Position numbers and translations under genes: made by a program. From Candidatus Ghiorseimicrobium undicola (GTDB lineage: Bacteria > Omnitrophota > Gorgyraeia > Ghiorseimicrobiales > Ghiorseimicrobiaceae), in the NCBI GenBank assembly GCA_002796125.1, contig PCWA01000007.1:1-53523 (forward strand): a stretch of DNA of 53,523 bases. Reading direction: 5' to 3'. Below, in pieces: positions 23,788 to 30,951 of the stretch. Within the stretch, counting starts at the first letter, position 1, and the number at the start of each line of letters is the position of its first letter. The notes under the pieces were generated by a model. It was not told the DNA's origin. It saw only the letters and a program-made list of their open reading frames with translations, and did not search any database.

Positions 23788-24366
23788 ATGAGAAAAGTAT
23801 TAGCTATCATCGCTGTTTTAACGTTATTTTTATCTGCCGCAACTTCAGGCATGGCAGCTCAGAAGCTTATACCTGTTTCTGCTACTATTCAAGGTACTTC
23901 ACAGCTTAATGTTGGTATTTCAAAAGTTGATGCCACTACTCAAGTATGGACAGCCGGGCAATCCAGCATCGCTTTCGGGACACTCACGTTTGATACAACC
24001 AACAGTATTTTTACGGCGGCAAACTACTACGTTGTTGATGTAGGCGTTGTAAACAATACCGGGGCGTGGACGCTCTCAGTTGGCGCGACATCAATAACCA
24101 ACGGTACAGCCAACCTTGATAACAATATCAATGTTACAGTGGTTGAACAGGTAAACAGCTCTACTGAAGGCGCGACACTGGATAAGATTTCCTATGGCGC
24201 TTCCAACGGAAAAAGCTATTCCAGCGCAAGTATAGCAGCCGGAAGCTGGATAAGGCTTTATTACGGTATCGCGACAGGCTTAGCCGATAATCCTGGCGTA
24301 ACACCCATTGGTACCAGCAAGCCAGCCGGAAGCTATAGCGGAACAATAACTCTAACTTTAGCTTAA
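23788..24366 (+). CDS. Predicted major fibre subunit (pilin-like/SCPU-like)
   Basis: A 192-residue exported protein. The signal peptide is about 1-24 (ending GMAA), and the mature part is Ser/Thr/Asn/Gly-rich beta protein without cysteine. The first strand LIPVSATIQG and last strand GSYSGTITLTLA have the alternating pattern of subunits joined by strand donation. The same sequence forms the C-terminal domain of the GH26 protein. The best Shine-Dalgarno of the locus (aaaggagg, 23773-23780) decides the start at 23788 rather than an earlier in-frame TTG, and a 15-bp hairpin follows the gene. Both suggest high expression. The chaperone-like and usher-like genes follow. Exact family unconfirmed. 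Confidence 0.75.
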   Translation: MRKVLAIIAVLTLFLSAATSGMAAQKLIPVSATIQGTSQLNVGISKVDATTQVWTAGQSSIAFGTLTFDTTNSIFTAANYYVVDVGVVNNTGAWTLSVGATSITNGTANLDNNINVTVVEQVNSSTEGATLDKISYGASNGKSYSSASIAAGSWIRLYYGIATGLADNPGVTPIGTSKPAGSYSGTITLTLA

Positions 24367-24384
24367 TAAAGTTACGGTTAATAA

Positions 24385-24446
24385 TTTTACAGCAGGCCCA
24401 ACATCTTACAGCATAAGCATAAAATACAGCCGGGCCTGCTGTAAAA
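24385..24446 (+). other. 15-bp perfect inverted repeat after the subunit gene
   Basis: ttttacagcaggccc (24385-24399) and gggcctgctgtaaaa (24432-24446) pair perfectly around a 32-nt loop. No T-run follows on either strand, so it is not a standard intrinsic terminator. Its place, between a strongly translated subunit gene and the assembly genes, fits an mRNA processing or 3'-protecting stem. Confidence 0.7.
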
Positions 24447-24495
24447 ACAAATTAAAACGGAATAATTCGGTCAAATAAATTACTGGGCTCATTTT

Positions 24496-25305
24496 ATGAA
24501 AAAACAAATATTCTTATTTTTTGTATTAACATTCGTGTTCATCTCCTACGCAGCTGCTTTTAATATTCGCGTGGACATACGAAAGGTTGAATTAAAAATC
24601 ACCTCCGGAGATTCATCGCGCGGAGGAATTATCGTTGAAAATCCAACCGAAAATGAAATACTGGTTAAGGCATATCTGGAAGATTTTTCCTATATCGCCC
24701 CTCATGACGGCGCAAAAAAGTTTTTTCCTCCGGGATCCACAGAATATTCCTGCGCCAAATGGATAACTTTTTCGCCCCAGGAATTTCGCCTTGCGCCTTT
24801 TAGCAAACAAAAAGTAAGTTATACCGTAAGCGTGCCGGAAGCTGCCCGCGGAGGGCACTACGCCGTTTTGTTTTTTGAAACAGCGCTGGGCGAGGTACCG
24901 GATAATCAAGGAGCGAATATATTGGTACTGGGCAGAATCGGATCTTTATTTTTAATCAATACGGATGAGAGCATAAAACAAGCGGAACTTATAAACCTTA
25001 GCACGAAAACCAAAGCCATAGAAGCCGGCCTTCACAATACAGGAAATACCATACTGACTGCCAAAGGCAGTTTTTATATAATGAATAATGAAGGCAAGGT
25101 ATTTGACCGCGGAAAAATAACCGATATTTATCTATCGCCGGGGGATAACGCTGAGGTTTCGCTCCCGATAGGCGAAAATGTCCCCGCGGGCAACTATACC
25201 TTGATGGCTACTTTTGATCTGGAGGGCGGCGATATCTTAGTAAAAGAAATAGATTTCTATCTCGGCCCTGGAGGAATATTAAATATATCATCCGTCCGTG
25301 ATTAG
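24496..25305 (+). CDS. Periplasmic pilus-chaperone-like protein
   Basis: A 269-residue exported protein with a signal peptide of about 1-21 (ending YAAA-FN). Two Ig-like halves are apparent. The N-terminal half contains GGIIVENPTENEILVKAYLEDF and FSPQEFRLAPFSKQKVSYTVSVPE, the layout of the PapD first domain (strand pairing plus a basic surface). The C-terminal half (about 165-269) has GLHNTGNTILTAKGSFYIMNNEGKV. This pattern fits distant fimbrial chaperones (COG3121-like) in an operon with subunit and outer-membrane genes. The classic Arg/Lys anchor pair cannot be placed with certainty. Its start region gctcatttt-ATG echoes the ends of the palindromic elements. Confidence 0.7.
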   Translation: MKKQIFLFFVLTFVFISYAAAFNIRVDIRKVELKITSGDSSRGGIIVENPTENEILVKAYLEDFSYIAPHDGAKKFFPPGSTEYSCAKWITFSPQEFRLAPFSKQKVSYTVSVPEAARGGHYAVLFFETALGEVPDNQGANILVLGRIGSLFLINTDESIKQAELINLSTKTKAIEAGLHNTGNTILTAKGSFYIMNNEGKVFDRGKITDIYLSPGDNAEVSLPIGENVPAGNYTLMATFDLEGGDILVKEIDFYLGPGGILNISSVRD

Positions 25306-25325
25306 GATTATTTTTTATCTATTAA

Positions 25326-28300
25326 ATGAAAAACTTATTAAAACTTTTTAAGATATTGTTCATAGTTTCGCTAATTCTATTTGGCCTGCCTTTAATGGAA
25401 AGAACGGCTGATGCCGGCCTGATAGACGAATATTTATACGAAATCGCCGAAAAACACTACGAAAACGGCAACTATGATGAGGCCCTGCGCGAATTTGAAA
25501 AAATAGTTATTCTTAATCCGGGCAATAAAAACGCTAAAGAATATATCCGTATAATCAATGCCATAATGCAAGGCGATACCACGGCCGTAATCGGCGAAAA
25601 AACCAAAAAGTTTATTTCTCAGGAAATAGAAAAACAATTTAAAGCGCGGGAAGAGAAATACGAGAAAGCGCTTGATAAAAGCCTGGCCGGCAGAAAAAAT
25701 TCGTTAAAACGCCAAATAAAAGAAGAAATCCAGCAGGAAATGAGCCGCTACCCTCTGAAGGGGGCCGAAGAACCGTTGCCGGAATACGCGCGGGAAAAAA
25801 CGACGGCCGGAAAAATTGAGCCGAAGCCGCAAAAAACAGCCGCATCCGCCAGGCAAGAAATAGAGCAAGAAGCATTTTACGCGGAAAAAGATACGGCTGT
25901 TTCAGATGTTCTTGATCAATACTCGCTGATTTCCGCCCGCCCTAAACAAAAAAAAATTGAAAGAATGGAGGAAGAAATCATAACCATTAAAAAACAGGCT
26001 CAGGAAACCGCTAAAGCAGATACAAAACCGGCCAAACCCAGACAAAAAGACTACACAAGAAAAACAATATCCAAACCGAAAATATTATATCTTACCAGTG
26101 AGCTGCAACAGGCGCTGCCGCAAACCGTAGAAATACAACTGGACAAAACCTTGATTATCGAAGGAGATATAATCAGCAGGCATTTAATAGAAAAATCTGA
26201 CTTGCTGATAGTTTCAAAAATCGACCGCGATAGAATCAGTATTACGGGAAAAAATATCGGCTCCAGCATAATCCATATCTGGGATGCAAAAGGCAGATGG
26301 ACTTTTACCGTCAGGATAGTGCCTTTATACATACCGCCTCCCGAAGAAGACATACGCGTCGTTGAAGAAAGCCCTTTTAGAATACGCTATAGTGCTGACT
26401 GGCAGACCTACAATAAAGGTGATTCAATAAAAGACATCGAACGCCAAACTCTTTCTTTCAACCAATGGGCCGGTATCGAAGGGCCTACTCCTTACGGCTA
26501 CACAGACGCTTCCCTTCGATTAAGCAAGTTTGAGAAAGAACACGATATAACTAATTATACGCTGGGATTAACCGATGGCAAAATCGGAAGCTTCAAAAAT
26601 TTTAGCTTACGCGCTTTTGACTTTGATGAAAATTTTTCCGAATTATCTTATCCGGGCGAATTATTAAGGGGCGCGACCGGGACATTTGATGCCTTTAGCC
26701 AGAATATTCAATACACGGCATTTTGGGGTAAAGAAAGAGAGAGTGTATTCGGTTTCTCAGTACCCGGCGTCCTGGAAGAAAAAAACTCGGTGGTAGAAGG
26801 AGCGCGGGTAACTTTATTCCCCTACAAAAATAAACATTATTCTTTTAATTTTGCCAAAGGCTATGGTGCCGACAGGCCCGAGCACCTCAAAGATGAGGTA
26901 TATTCTTTTGAAGGCGGATGGAACCTGGAAAATAAAGACCTGGATTGGGAGATCGCCTATGACGGCGAATGTTTTGCCGGTTTTGTAAGCACTAATTTTA
27001 AAATTTCAGACTGGTTATTGCAGGCAAAACTCCGCGATATTGACAATGCCTTTACCACTATAAATGGAAACCCGCCGGACAGAGGCGAAATAGGCGGAAT
27101 ATTAGGCCTGCGCTGGAATCCAAAAGGTAATTTATCCGCTCATACACAGCTTGACGTATACCGCACAAAATATAATTTTAACGAGGGCAGGCCCAATGCG
27201 CTTAACTTTGACTGGGATTCCGACCTGACCTTAAGCATCGGCGAGAATTCTTCATTGGATACCGCGATATCATACATTAATGAACCGGGCCTGGCTTTTC
27301 CCAGGCGCTATGCCAGCTTAAGCTCAACTTATTCAACGCTGATTAATTTAATGAATAGGAAAATTTATCCTTTTGCGGGGTTTAGCTTCGCAAGGAGCAG
27401 GAATACTTTGTCCACCGCTTCCGATTATGACACATATAAAGGAACAGGGGGCATAAGATTAGCGCTAGCAAAGAATTTATATTACCGTATAAGTTATGAA
27501 TATAACTGGCTTAAAGAAAAAGGAAGCGGTGAAAATTCAAACCCCACGCTGCTTGAAACCAGCCTTGACTACGACTTGAATATCTCCCCATCGCTGAGCC
27601 TAAATACGCGCCTGCTTTTCCGCGACGAAACCGATGCCGATCTGCCACACTCATTCCTCGCGGGAGAAGACAATATCGAAGGTTCAATCCGCGCCAACTA
27701 TAACCCTTCCGAAGATATTGAATTTTTCGCGGAAGCGCGCCTGCGTAAATTCTGGGCCGAGATATCCACACAGGAAACCTTTGCCGATGCGGACCTGCTC
27801 TGGGGCCTGCGCTGCAGCTGGGATACATTTTTTAAATGGAACCCCAAAGGGAAAATAAGCGGATTCGTTTTTAAAGACCTAAATGGCGATGGATTATTGG
27901 ATGACAACGAGCCGATGCTTAAAGACGTTAAAATAGCAGTGGGTAATAAAACTATAAAAACAAACCACGCCGGCTACTTTTCAACGCCGATAAGAGGCAA
28001 AAAAGTAACCGTCAAGATAATCCAGGACACACTGCCGGAAGGCTACATTCTAAGCACGCCTTCTTCGTTCGAGGTAGACATAACGAAAGACAGGGCGTGG
28101 ATAAACTTCGGGGCATCGGTTTTTTCTACTATTTACGGGGTTGTATTTCATGATATTAACTCAAACGGAAAATTTGACCGGCGCGAGGATATTCCGCTGC
28201 CCGGGGTTAAACTGCTTTTAGATAATAAAACAGCTTTTACAAACCTGGAGGGTTCATATTACTATCGCCAGTTAGAAAAAGGCGACCATATGCTGCGGCT

Positions 28301-28412
28301 TGACCTGGAAAGCGTTCCGGTTGACTACATCCCCACAATCCCGCTTACAAAAACAATCAGCCTCTCCGAAGGGGCAAATTATATCTATTCATTTCCCATG
28401 CAGGTTAAATAA
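25326..28412 (+). CDS. Usher-like outer-membrane barrel with PilN-type and SdrD-B-like domains
   Basis: A 1028-residue exported protein. In order: signal peptide (about 1-32); one TPR-like helix pair (YDEALREFEKIVILNPGN); a charged coiled-coil/linker (to about 250); and a domain at about 251-335 (LDKTLIIEGD ... ISITGKNIGSSIIHIWDAKG) matching the N-terminal 'pilus formation' domain of secretins (PF13629 type). A long beta-rich region at about 349-840 follows, with many alternating aromatic strands, read as an outer-membrane barrel. Two SdrD-B/carboxypeptidase-regulatory-like modules close it, each with a DxNxDGxxD-like calcium loop (DLNGDGLLDDNEP, DINSNGKFDRRED). No secretin or classical FimD signature was seen. 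It is last in the operon, before a terminator, and is predicted to export or anchor the fibre. Confidence 0.7.
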   Translation: MKNLLKLFKILFIVSLILFGLPLMERTADAGLIDEYLYEIAEKHYENGNYDEALREFEKIVILNPGNKNAKEYIRIINAIMQGDTTAVIGEKTKKFISQEIEKQFKAREEKYEKALDKSLAGRKNSLKRQIKEEIQQEMSRYPLKGAEEPLPEYAREKTTAGKIEPKPQKTAASARQEIEQEAFYAEKDTAVSDVLDQYSLISARPKQKKIERMEEEIITIKKQAQETAKADTKPAKPRQKDYTRKTISKPKILYLTSELQQALPQTVEIQLDKTLIIEGDIISRHLIEKSDLLIVSKIDRDRISITGKNIGSSIIHIWDAKGRWTFTVRIVPLYIPPPEEDIRVVEESPFRIRYSADWQTYNKGDSIKDIERQTLSFNQWAGIEGPTPYGYTDASLRLSKFEKEHDITNYTLGLTDGKIGSFKNFSLRAFDFDENFSELSYPGELLRGATGTFDAFSQNIQYTAFWGKERESVFGFSVPGVLEEKNSVVEGARVTLFPYKNKHYSFNFAKGYGADRPEHLKDEVYSFEGGWNLENKDLDWEIAYDGECFAGFVSTNFKISDWLLQAKLRDIDNAFTTINGNPPDRGEIGGILGLRWNPKGNLSAHTQLDVYRTKYNFNEGRPNALNFDWDSDLTLSIGENSSLDTAISYINEPGLAFPRRYASLSSTYSTLINLMNRKIYPFAGFSFARSRNTLSTASDYDTYKGTGGIRLALAKNLYYRISYEYNWLKEKGSGENSNPTLLETSLDYDLNISPSLSLNTRLLFRDETDADLPHSFLAGEDNIEGSIRANYNPSEDIEFFAEARLRKFWAEISTQETFADADLLWGLRCSWDTFFKWNPKGKISGFVFKDLNGDGLLDDNEPMLKDVKIAVGNKTIKTNHAGYFSTPIRGKKVTVKIIQDTLPEGYILSTPSSFEVDITKDRAWINFGASVFSTIYGVVFHDINSNGKFDRREDIPLPGVKLLLDNKTAFTNLEGSYYYRQLEKGDHMLRLDLESVPVDYIPTIPLTKTISLSEGANYIYSFPMQVK

Positions 28413-28413
28413 A

Positions 28414-28440
28414 AACGCGCGGCTTTTAAAACCGCGCGTT
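28414..28440. terminator. Bidirectional intrinsic terminator
   Basis: aacgcgcgg (28414-28422) pairs with ccgcgcgtt (28432-28440) around cttttaaaa. It lies between the convergent usher-like gene and the small secreted-protein gene. On the minus strand it runs into tttttattt, a good U-tract; on the plus strand into cttattt. Confidence 0.8.
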
Positions 28441-28512
28441 CTTATTTAATCCAATCCTCCTAATATTAAGCGCCGCCTGGATTACCCCGGCAAAACCTTC
28501 CGTGGCAGTTGG

Positions 28513-28812
28513 TTATTTTTCACAATAAGTACATACTTTCACGCTTGCAAACTCACTCACTTGTTCGCTAACTTCAACTTCTGCCTCCTGACTCGCCATG
28601 GCAGTAACTTCTCCTCCTTGTGTATCATTACTATAAGCATCATCGGCTGTTGCCTCATGCGCTTCCGCCTCAAGAAGAGGGGCATTCACTCCGGGAATAG
28701 CGGGAATAGTACAGGTTATCGCTATCGTCTTGCTGTCCCCGGCAAAAACACTACCCACCGGGAGCAAGGTTAGAATTAAAATTACCGTCATTAAAGATTT
28801 TAAGTTTTTCAT
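28513..28812 (-). CDS. Small secreted acidic protein under c-di-GMP riboswitch control
   Basis: 99 residues with a clear signal peptide (about 1-24, cleaved after SVFA). The mature part is 75 residues, strongly acidic (EAEVEVSEQVSE), and ends VCTYCEK with a CxxC. Its first segment, KTIAITCTIPAIPGVNAP, resembles the first strand of the neighbouring subunit domains (LIPVSATIQGTSQLNVG; IPITLNIPSVSMLNVG). ggagg (28818-28822) precedes the ATG. Upstream on the same strand come a promoter, a c-di-GMP-I aptamer, an intrinsic terminator and a 10-bp hairpin. It has no recognised family; it may be an accessory or inhibitor of the fibre subunits. Convergent with the fibre operon. Confidence 0.75.
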   Translation of the reverse strand: MKNLKSLMTVILILTLLPVGSVFAGDSKTIAITCTIPAIPGVNAPLLEAEAHEATADDAYSNDTQGGEVTAMASQEAEVEVSEQVSEFASVKVCTYCEK

Positions 28813-28831
28813 TTTAGCCTCCGCAAGTTTT

Positions 28832-28860
28832 GCGCTGGGGGAATGCCTACCCCCCAGCGC
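28832..28860 (-). other. 10-bp GC-rich hairpin just before the ribosome site
   Basis: gcgctggggg and cccccagcgc form a perfect 10-bp stem with a 9-nt loop, ending 10 nt before the ggagg of the small secreted gene. It could affect translation or mRNA stability; it is separate from the riboswitch terminator. Confidence 0.6.
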
Positions 28861-28903
28861 CTACCTAAGCAAAGGCAATCCGCCATAAATATGGCGAGAT
28901 AAA

Positions 28904-28930
28904 CAAAAAACCCATTCGAAAGAATGGGCT
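28904..28930 (-). terminator. Riboswitch expression-platform terminator
   Basis: On the minus strand cccattc-tttc-gaatggg is followed by tttttt (28905-28910). This is a textbook intrinsic terminator about 25 nt downstream of the aptamer. Ligand binding presumably changes its formation; whether the switch is ON or OFF is not decided. Confidence 0.85.
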
Positions 28931-28954
28931 TAGTTGTTAACGAATCCCACGATT

Positions 28955-29070
28955 GTGGAATACGGCAGCTAGACAGTCATATCTCATTTATTTACAGAGA
29001 GTTAGACTCACAGCTTTGTGCCCTATCCTTTCAGATAGTTTACCTTTGCTTCTTATAAAACCTACATTTT
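28955..29070 (-). ncRNA. Cyclic di-GMP-I (GEMM-I) riboswitch aptamer
   Basis: On the minus strand the RNA reads GGUAAAC-UAUCU-GAAA-GGAUAG-GGCACAAAGC-UGUGAGUCUAA. This lines up without gaps against the Vc2 aptamer core (GGCAAACC, GAAA tetraloop, GACGCAAAGCC, GGCCUAA). A GACUGUCUAGCUGCCG stretch follows in the place of the closing P1/P3 side. The position equivalent to Vc2 G20 appears to be G, as in c-di-GMP rather than c-AMP-GMP aptamers. Promoter upstream and terminator downstream are both correctly placed. The P1 pairing was not worked out in full. Confidence 0.8.
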
Positions 29071-29090
29071 AAAGAACCGTCGTCTTTATA

Positions 29091-29119
29091 AATATAGCAT
29101 ATAAATTACGCGTTTTCAA
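29091..29119 (-). promoter_or_regulatory. Promoter of the riboswitch transcript
   Basis: On the minus strand TTGAAA (29114-29119), a 17-bp spacer and TATATT (29091-29096), with an extended -10 TGC. The start site would be near 29084, just before the aptamer. Confidence 0.75.
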
Positions 29120-29141
29120 GGGGGAAGGATAAGAAAATAAA

Positions 29142-29170
29142 TTGACTTATTTCACGCAAAATGATATATT
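29142..29170 (+). promoter_or_regulatory. Promoter of the gatCAB operon
   Basis: TTGACT (29142-29147) and TATATT (29165-29170) with a 17-bp spacer, about 64 nt before the gatC ATG. Divergent from the riboswitch promoter, 22 nt away. Confidence 0.7.
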
Positions 29171-29233
29171 AGGCAAGTATTTTATTTTAAAGTTTTCTTT
29201 TTAAAAACCAGCACTTACAAAAAGGCAGAGAAA

Positions 29234-29521
29234 ATGGCAATATCAAAGGAGCAGGTAAATTATACGGCAAACCTGGCCCGAATAGAGCTAACGGAAGACG
29301 AGTTAAATATCCTGTCCCGGCATCTCGACGATATTATAAAATTCATCGATAAATTAAAAGATATTGATATCAAAGAGGTTGCGCCTTGCAGCCATGTAAT
29401 CCCCATACGTAATGTTTTTAGAGAGGACAAGGCGCATAAATCTTTAGATGTAAAAGATGCTCTGCAGAACGCGCCCGCAAAAGAAAACAACTTTTTCAAA
29501 GTCCCCAAGGTCATAGAATAG
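29234..29521 (+). CDS. gatC: Asp-tRNA(Asn)/Glu-tRNA(Gln) amidotransferase subunit C
   Basis: The 95-residue small subunit that braces GatA and GatB in the amidotransferase converting mischarged Glu-tRNA(Gln) or Asp-tRNA(Asn). Family pattern: ISKEQVNYTANLARIELTEDEL, then DIIKFIDKLKDIDIKEVAPCSHV, and a conserved end NFFKVPKVIE. It opens a gatCAB operon, with gatA 14 nt later. A promoter candidate is at 29142-29170. Confidence 0.95.
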   Translation: MAISKEQVNYTANLARIELTEDELNILSRHLDDIIKFIDKLKDIDIKEVAPCSHVIPIRNVFREDKAHKSLDVKDALQNAPAKENNFFKVPKVIE

Positions 29522-29535
29522 GCTTTATATAACCC

Positions 29536-30951
29536 ATGAATGAATTCCAACTTACAGCAGGCGAAATAAAGAAGGAAGATACTGGCCGGGAAAGATTAAC
29601 TTCGTCGTTGCTTGAGCGCATAAATGCGGTAGAAGACAAAATAAAAGCTTACGTTATAAAACCCGCGCCCGCAGCTTCAGCTAAAAAAAATTCCGGCCTG
29701 CTTGGCGCAATACCGGTATCAATAAAAGATAATATATGCGTAAAAGACGAAGCAACAACTTGTGCCTCAAAAATACTCGGCGGTTTTAAACCGCCCTATG
29801 ACGCGGAAGTAATATCCCGGCTTAAAGAATCCGGAGCAATACTCTGGGGCAAAACCAACATGGATGAATTTGCCTTCGGCTCATCTACGGAAAATTCTTT
29901 TTACGGCGCGACATCAAATCCTCATAATCTAAACTATGTACCCGGGGGATCATCCGGAGGTTCGGCCGCCGCCGTTGCCGCGGACGAAACAATTATAAGC
30001 ATCGGCTCTGATACAGGCGGCTCAATCAGGCAACCAGCATCATTTTGCGGCGTAGTCGGCTTAAAGCCTACATACGGAAGGGTCTCGCGCTACGGGCTTA
30101 TTGCCTTTGCATCGAGTCTTGACCAAATTGGGCCCATAACCAAAAACGTGGAAGATTCAGCGCTTACGCTAAATGTAATCTCAGGATATGACCCCAAAGA
30201 CTCCACTTCGGCAGATATTGCTAAACCTGATTTTATTAAAGCTCTCGGAAAAGATATAAAAGGGCTCAAAGCCGGCCTACCAAAAGAATATTTTACCAGC
30301 GGCATAGACCCACAAGTAAAAAAAAGCTTGGACGAGGCGATAAGCGTTTTAAAGGCTAAGGGGGTTGAGTTTATACCCATAAGCCTTCCGCATACAGAAT
30401 ACGCCGTAGCCGTTTACTATATAATCGCCACTGCTGAAGCCAGCTCTAATCTTGCCAGGTTTGACGGAGTGCAGTACGGATACCGCCAAATAAACAAAGA
30501 AGGAATAATCGGTATGTACCGCGCAACCCGCGGGAACGGATTCGGACAGGAAGCAAAGAGGCGCGTCATATTAGGAACCTATGTGCTATCCAGCGGATAC
30601 TACGATGCCTACTATTTGAGAGCGCTGAAAGTGCGGACACTGATTAAAAAAGATTTTGACGATGCGTTTAAAGAAATAGACTGCGTAATAACCCCGACAT
30701 CTCCGACGGCGGCGTTTAGAAAAGGGGAAAAAATTGAAAATCCGCTTTCCATGTACCTGTCGGATATCTATACGATATCCGCGAATTTGGCAGGAATCCC
30801 GGCAATATCCATTCCTTGCGGTTTTACAAAAGAAGGCCTCCCCGTAGGGCTTCAAATACTTGCAAGGCCATTTGACGAAGAAACGCTGTTTAAAACGGCT
30901 TTTAGCTATGAACAGGCAACTAACTGGCGAAAGGTCAAACCAAAATTATGA
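29536..30951 (+). CDS. gatA: Asp-tRNA(Asn)/Glu-tRNA(Gln) amidotransferase subunit A
   Basis: The amidase-signature subunit that releases ammonia from glutamine for tRNA amidation; 471 residues. The Ser-cisSer-Lys triad can be placed: Lys64 in SIKDNI, Ser139 in GGSSGGSAAAV and Ser163 in SDTGGSIRQPAS, with the spacing of characterised GatA proteins. Other blocks are GKTNMDEFAFGSSTENS, GLKPTYGRVSRYGLIAFASSLDQIGP and AGIPAISIPCGF. It overlaps gatB by 4 nt (ATGA). Presence of GatCAB implies that Gln-tRNA and/or Asn-tRNA is made by the indirect route. Confidence 0.97.
   Translation: MNEFQLTAGEIKKEDTGRERLTSSLLERINAVEDKIKAYVIKPAPAASAKKNSGLLGAIPVSIKDNICVKDEATTCASKILGGFKPPYDAEVISRLKESGAILWGKTNMDEFAFGSSTENSFYGATSNPHNLNYVPGGSSGGSAAAVAADETIISIGSDTGGSIRQPASFCGVVGLKPTYGRVSRYGLIAFASSLDQIGPITKNVEDSALTLNVISGYDPKDSTSADIAKPDFIKALGKDIKGLKAGLPKEYFTSGIDPQVKKSLDEAISVLKAKGVEFIPISLPHTEYAVAVYYIIATAEASSNLARFDGVQYGYRQINKEGIIGMYRATRGNGFGQEAKRRVILGTYVLSSGYYDAYYLRALKVRTLIKKDFDDAFKEIDCVITPTSPTAAFRKGEKIENPLSMYLSDIYTISANLAGIPAISIPCGFTKEGLPVGLQILARPFDEETLFKTAFSYEQATNWRKVKPKL

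Noticed and set aside
24385-24446. Intrinsic terminator after the subunit gene
   Set aside because: The stem is perfect but no U-tract follows on either strand; listed as a structural stem instead.
25326-28412. Secretin (PilQ/GspD) channel
   Set aside because: The N-domain is secretin-like, but the conserved secretin C-terminal signature is missing and the end carries SdrD-B-like modules.
28561-28773. 70-codon plus-strand ORF
   Set aside because: Antisense to the small secreted protein, which has a signal peptide, ribosome site and riboswitch.
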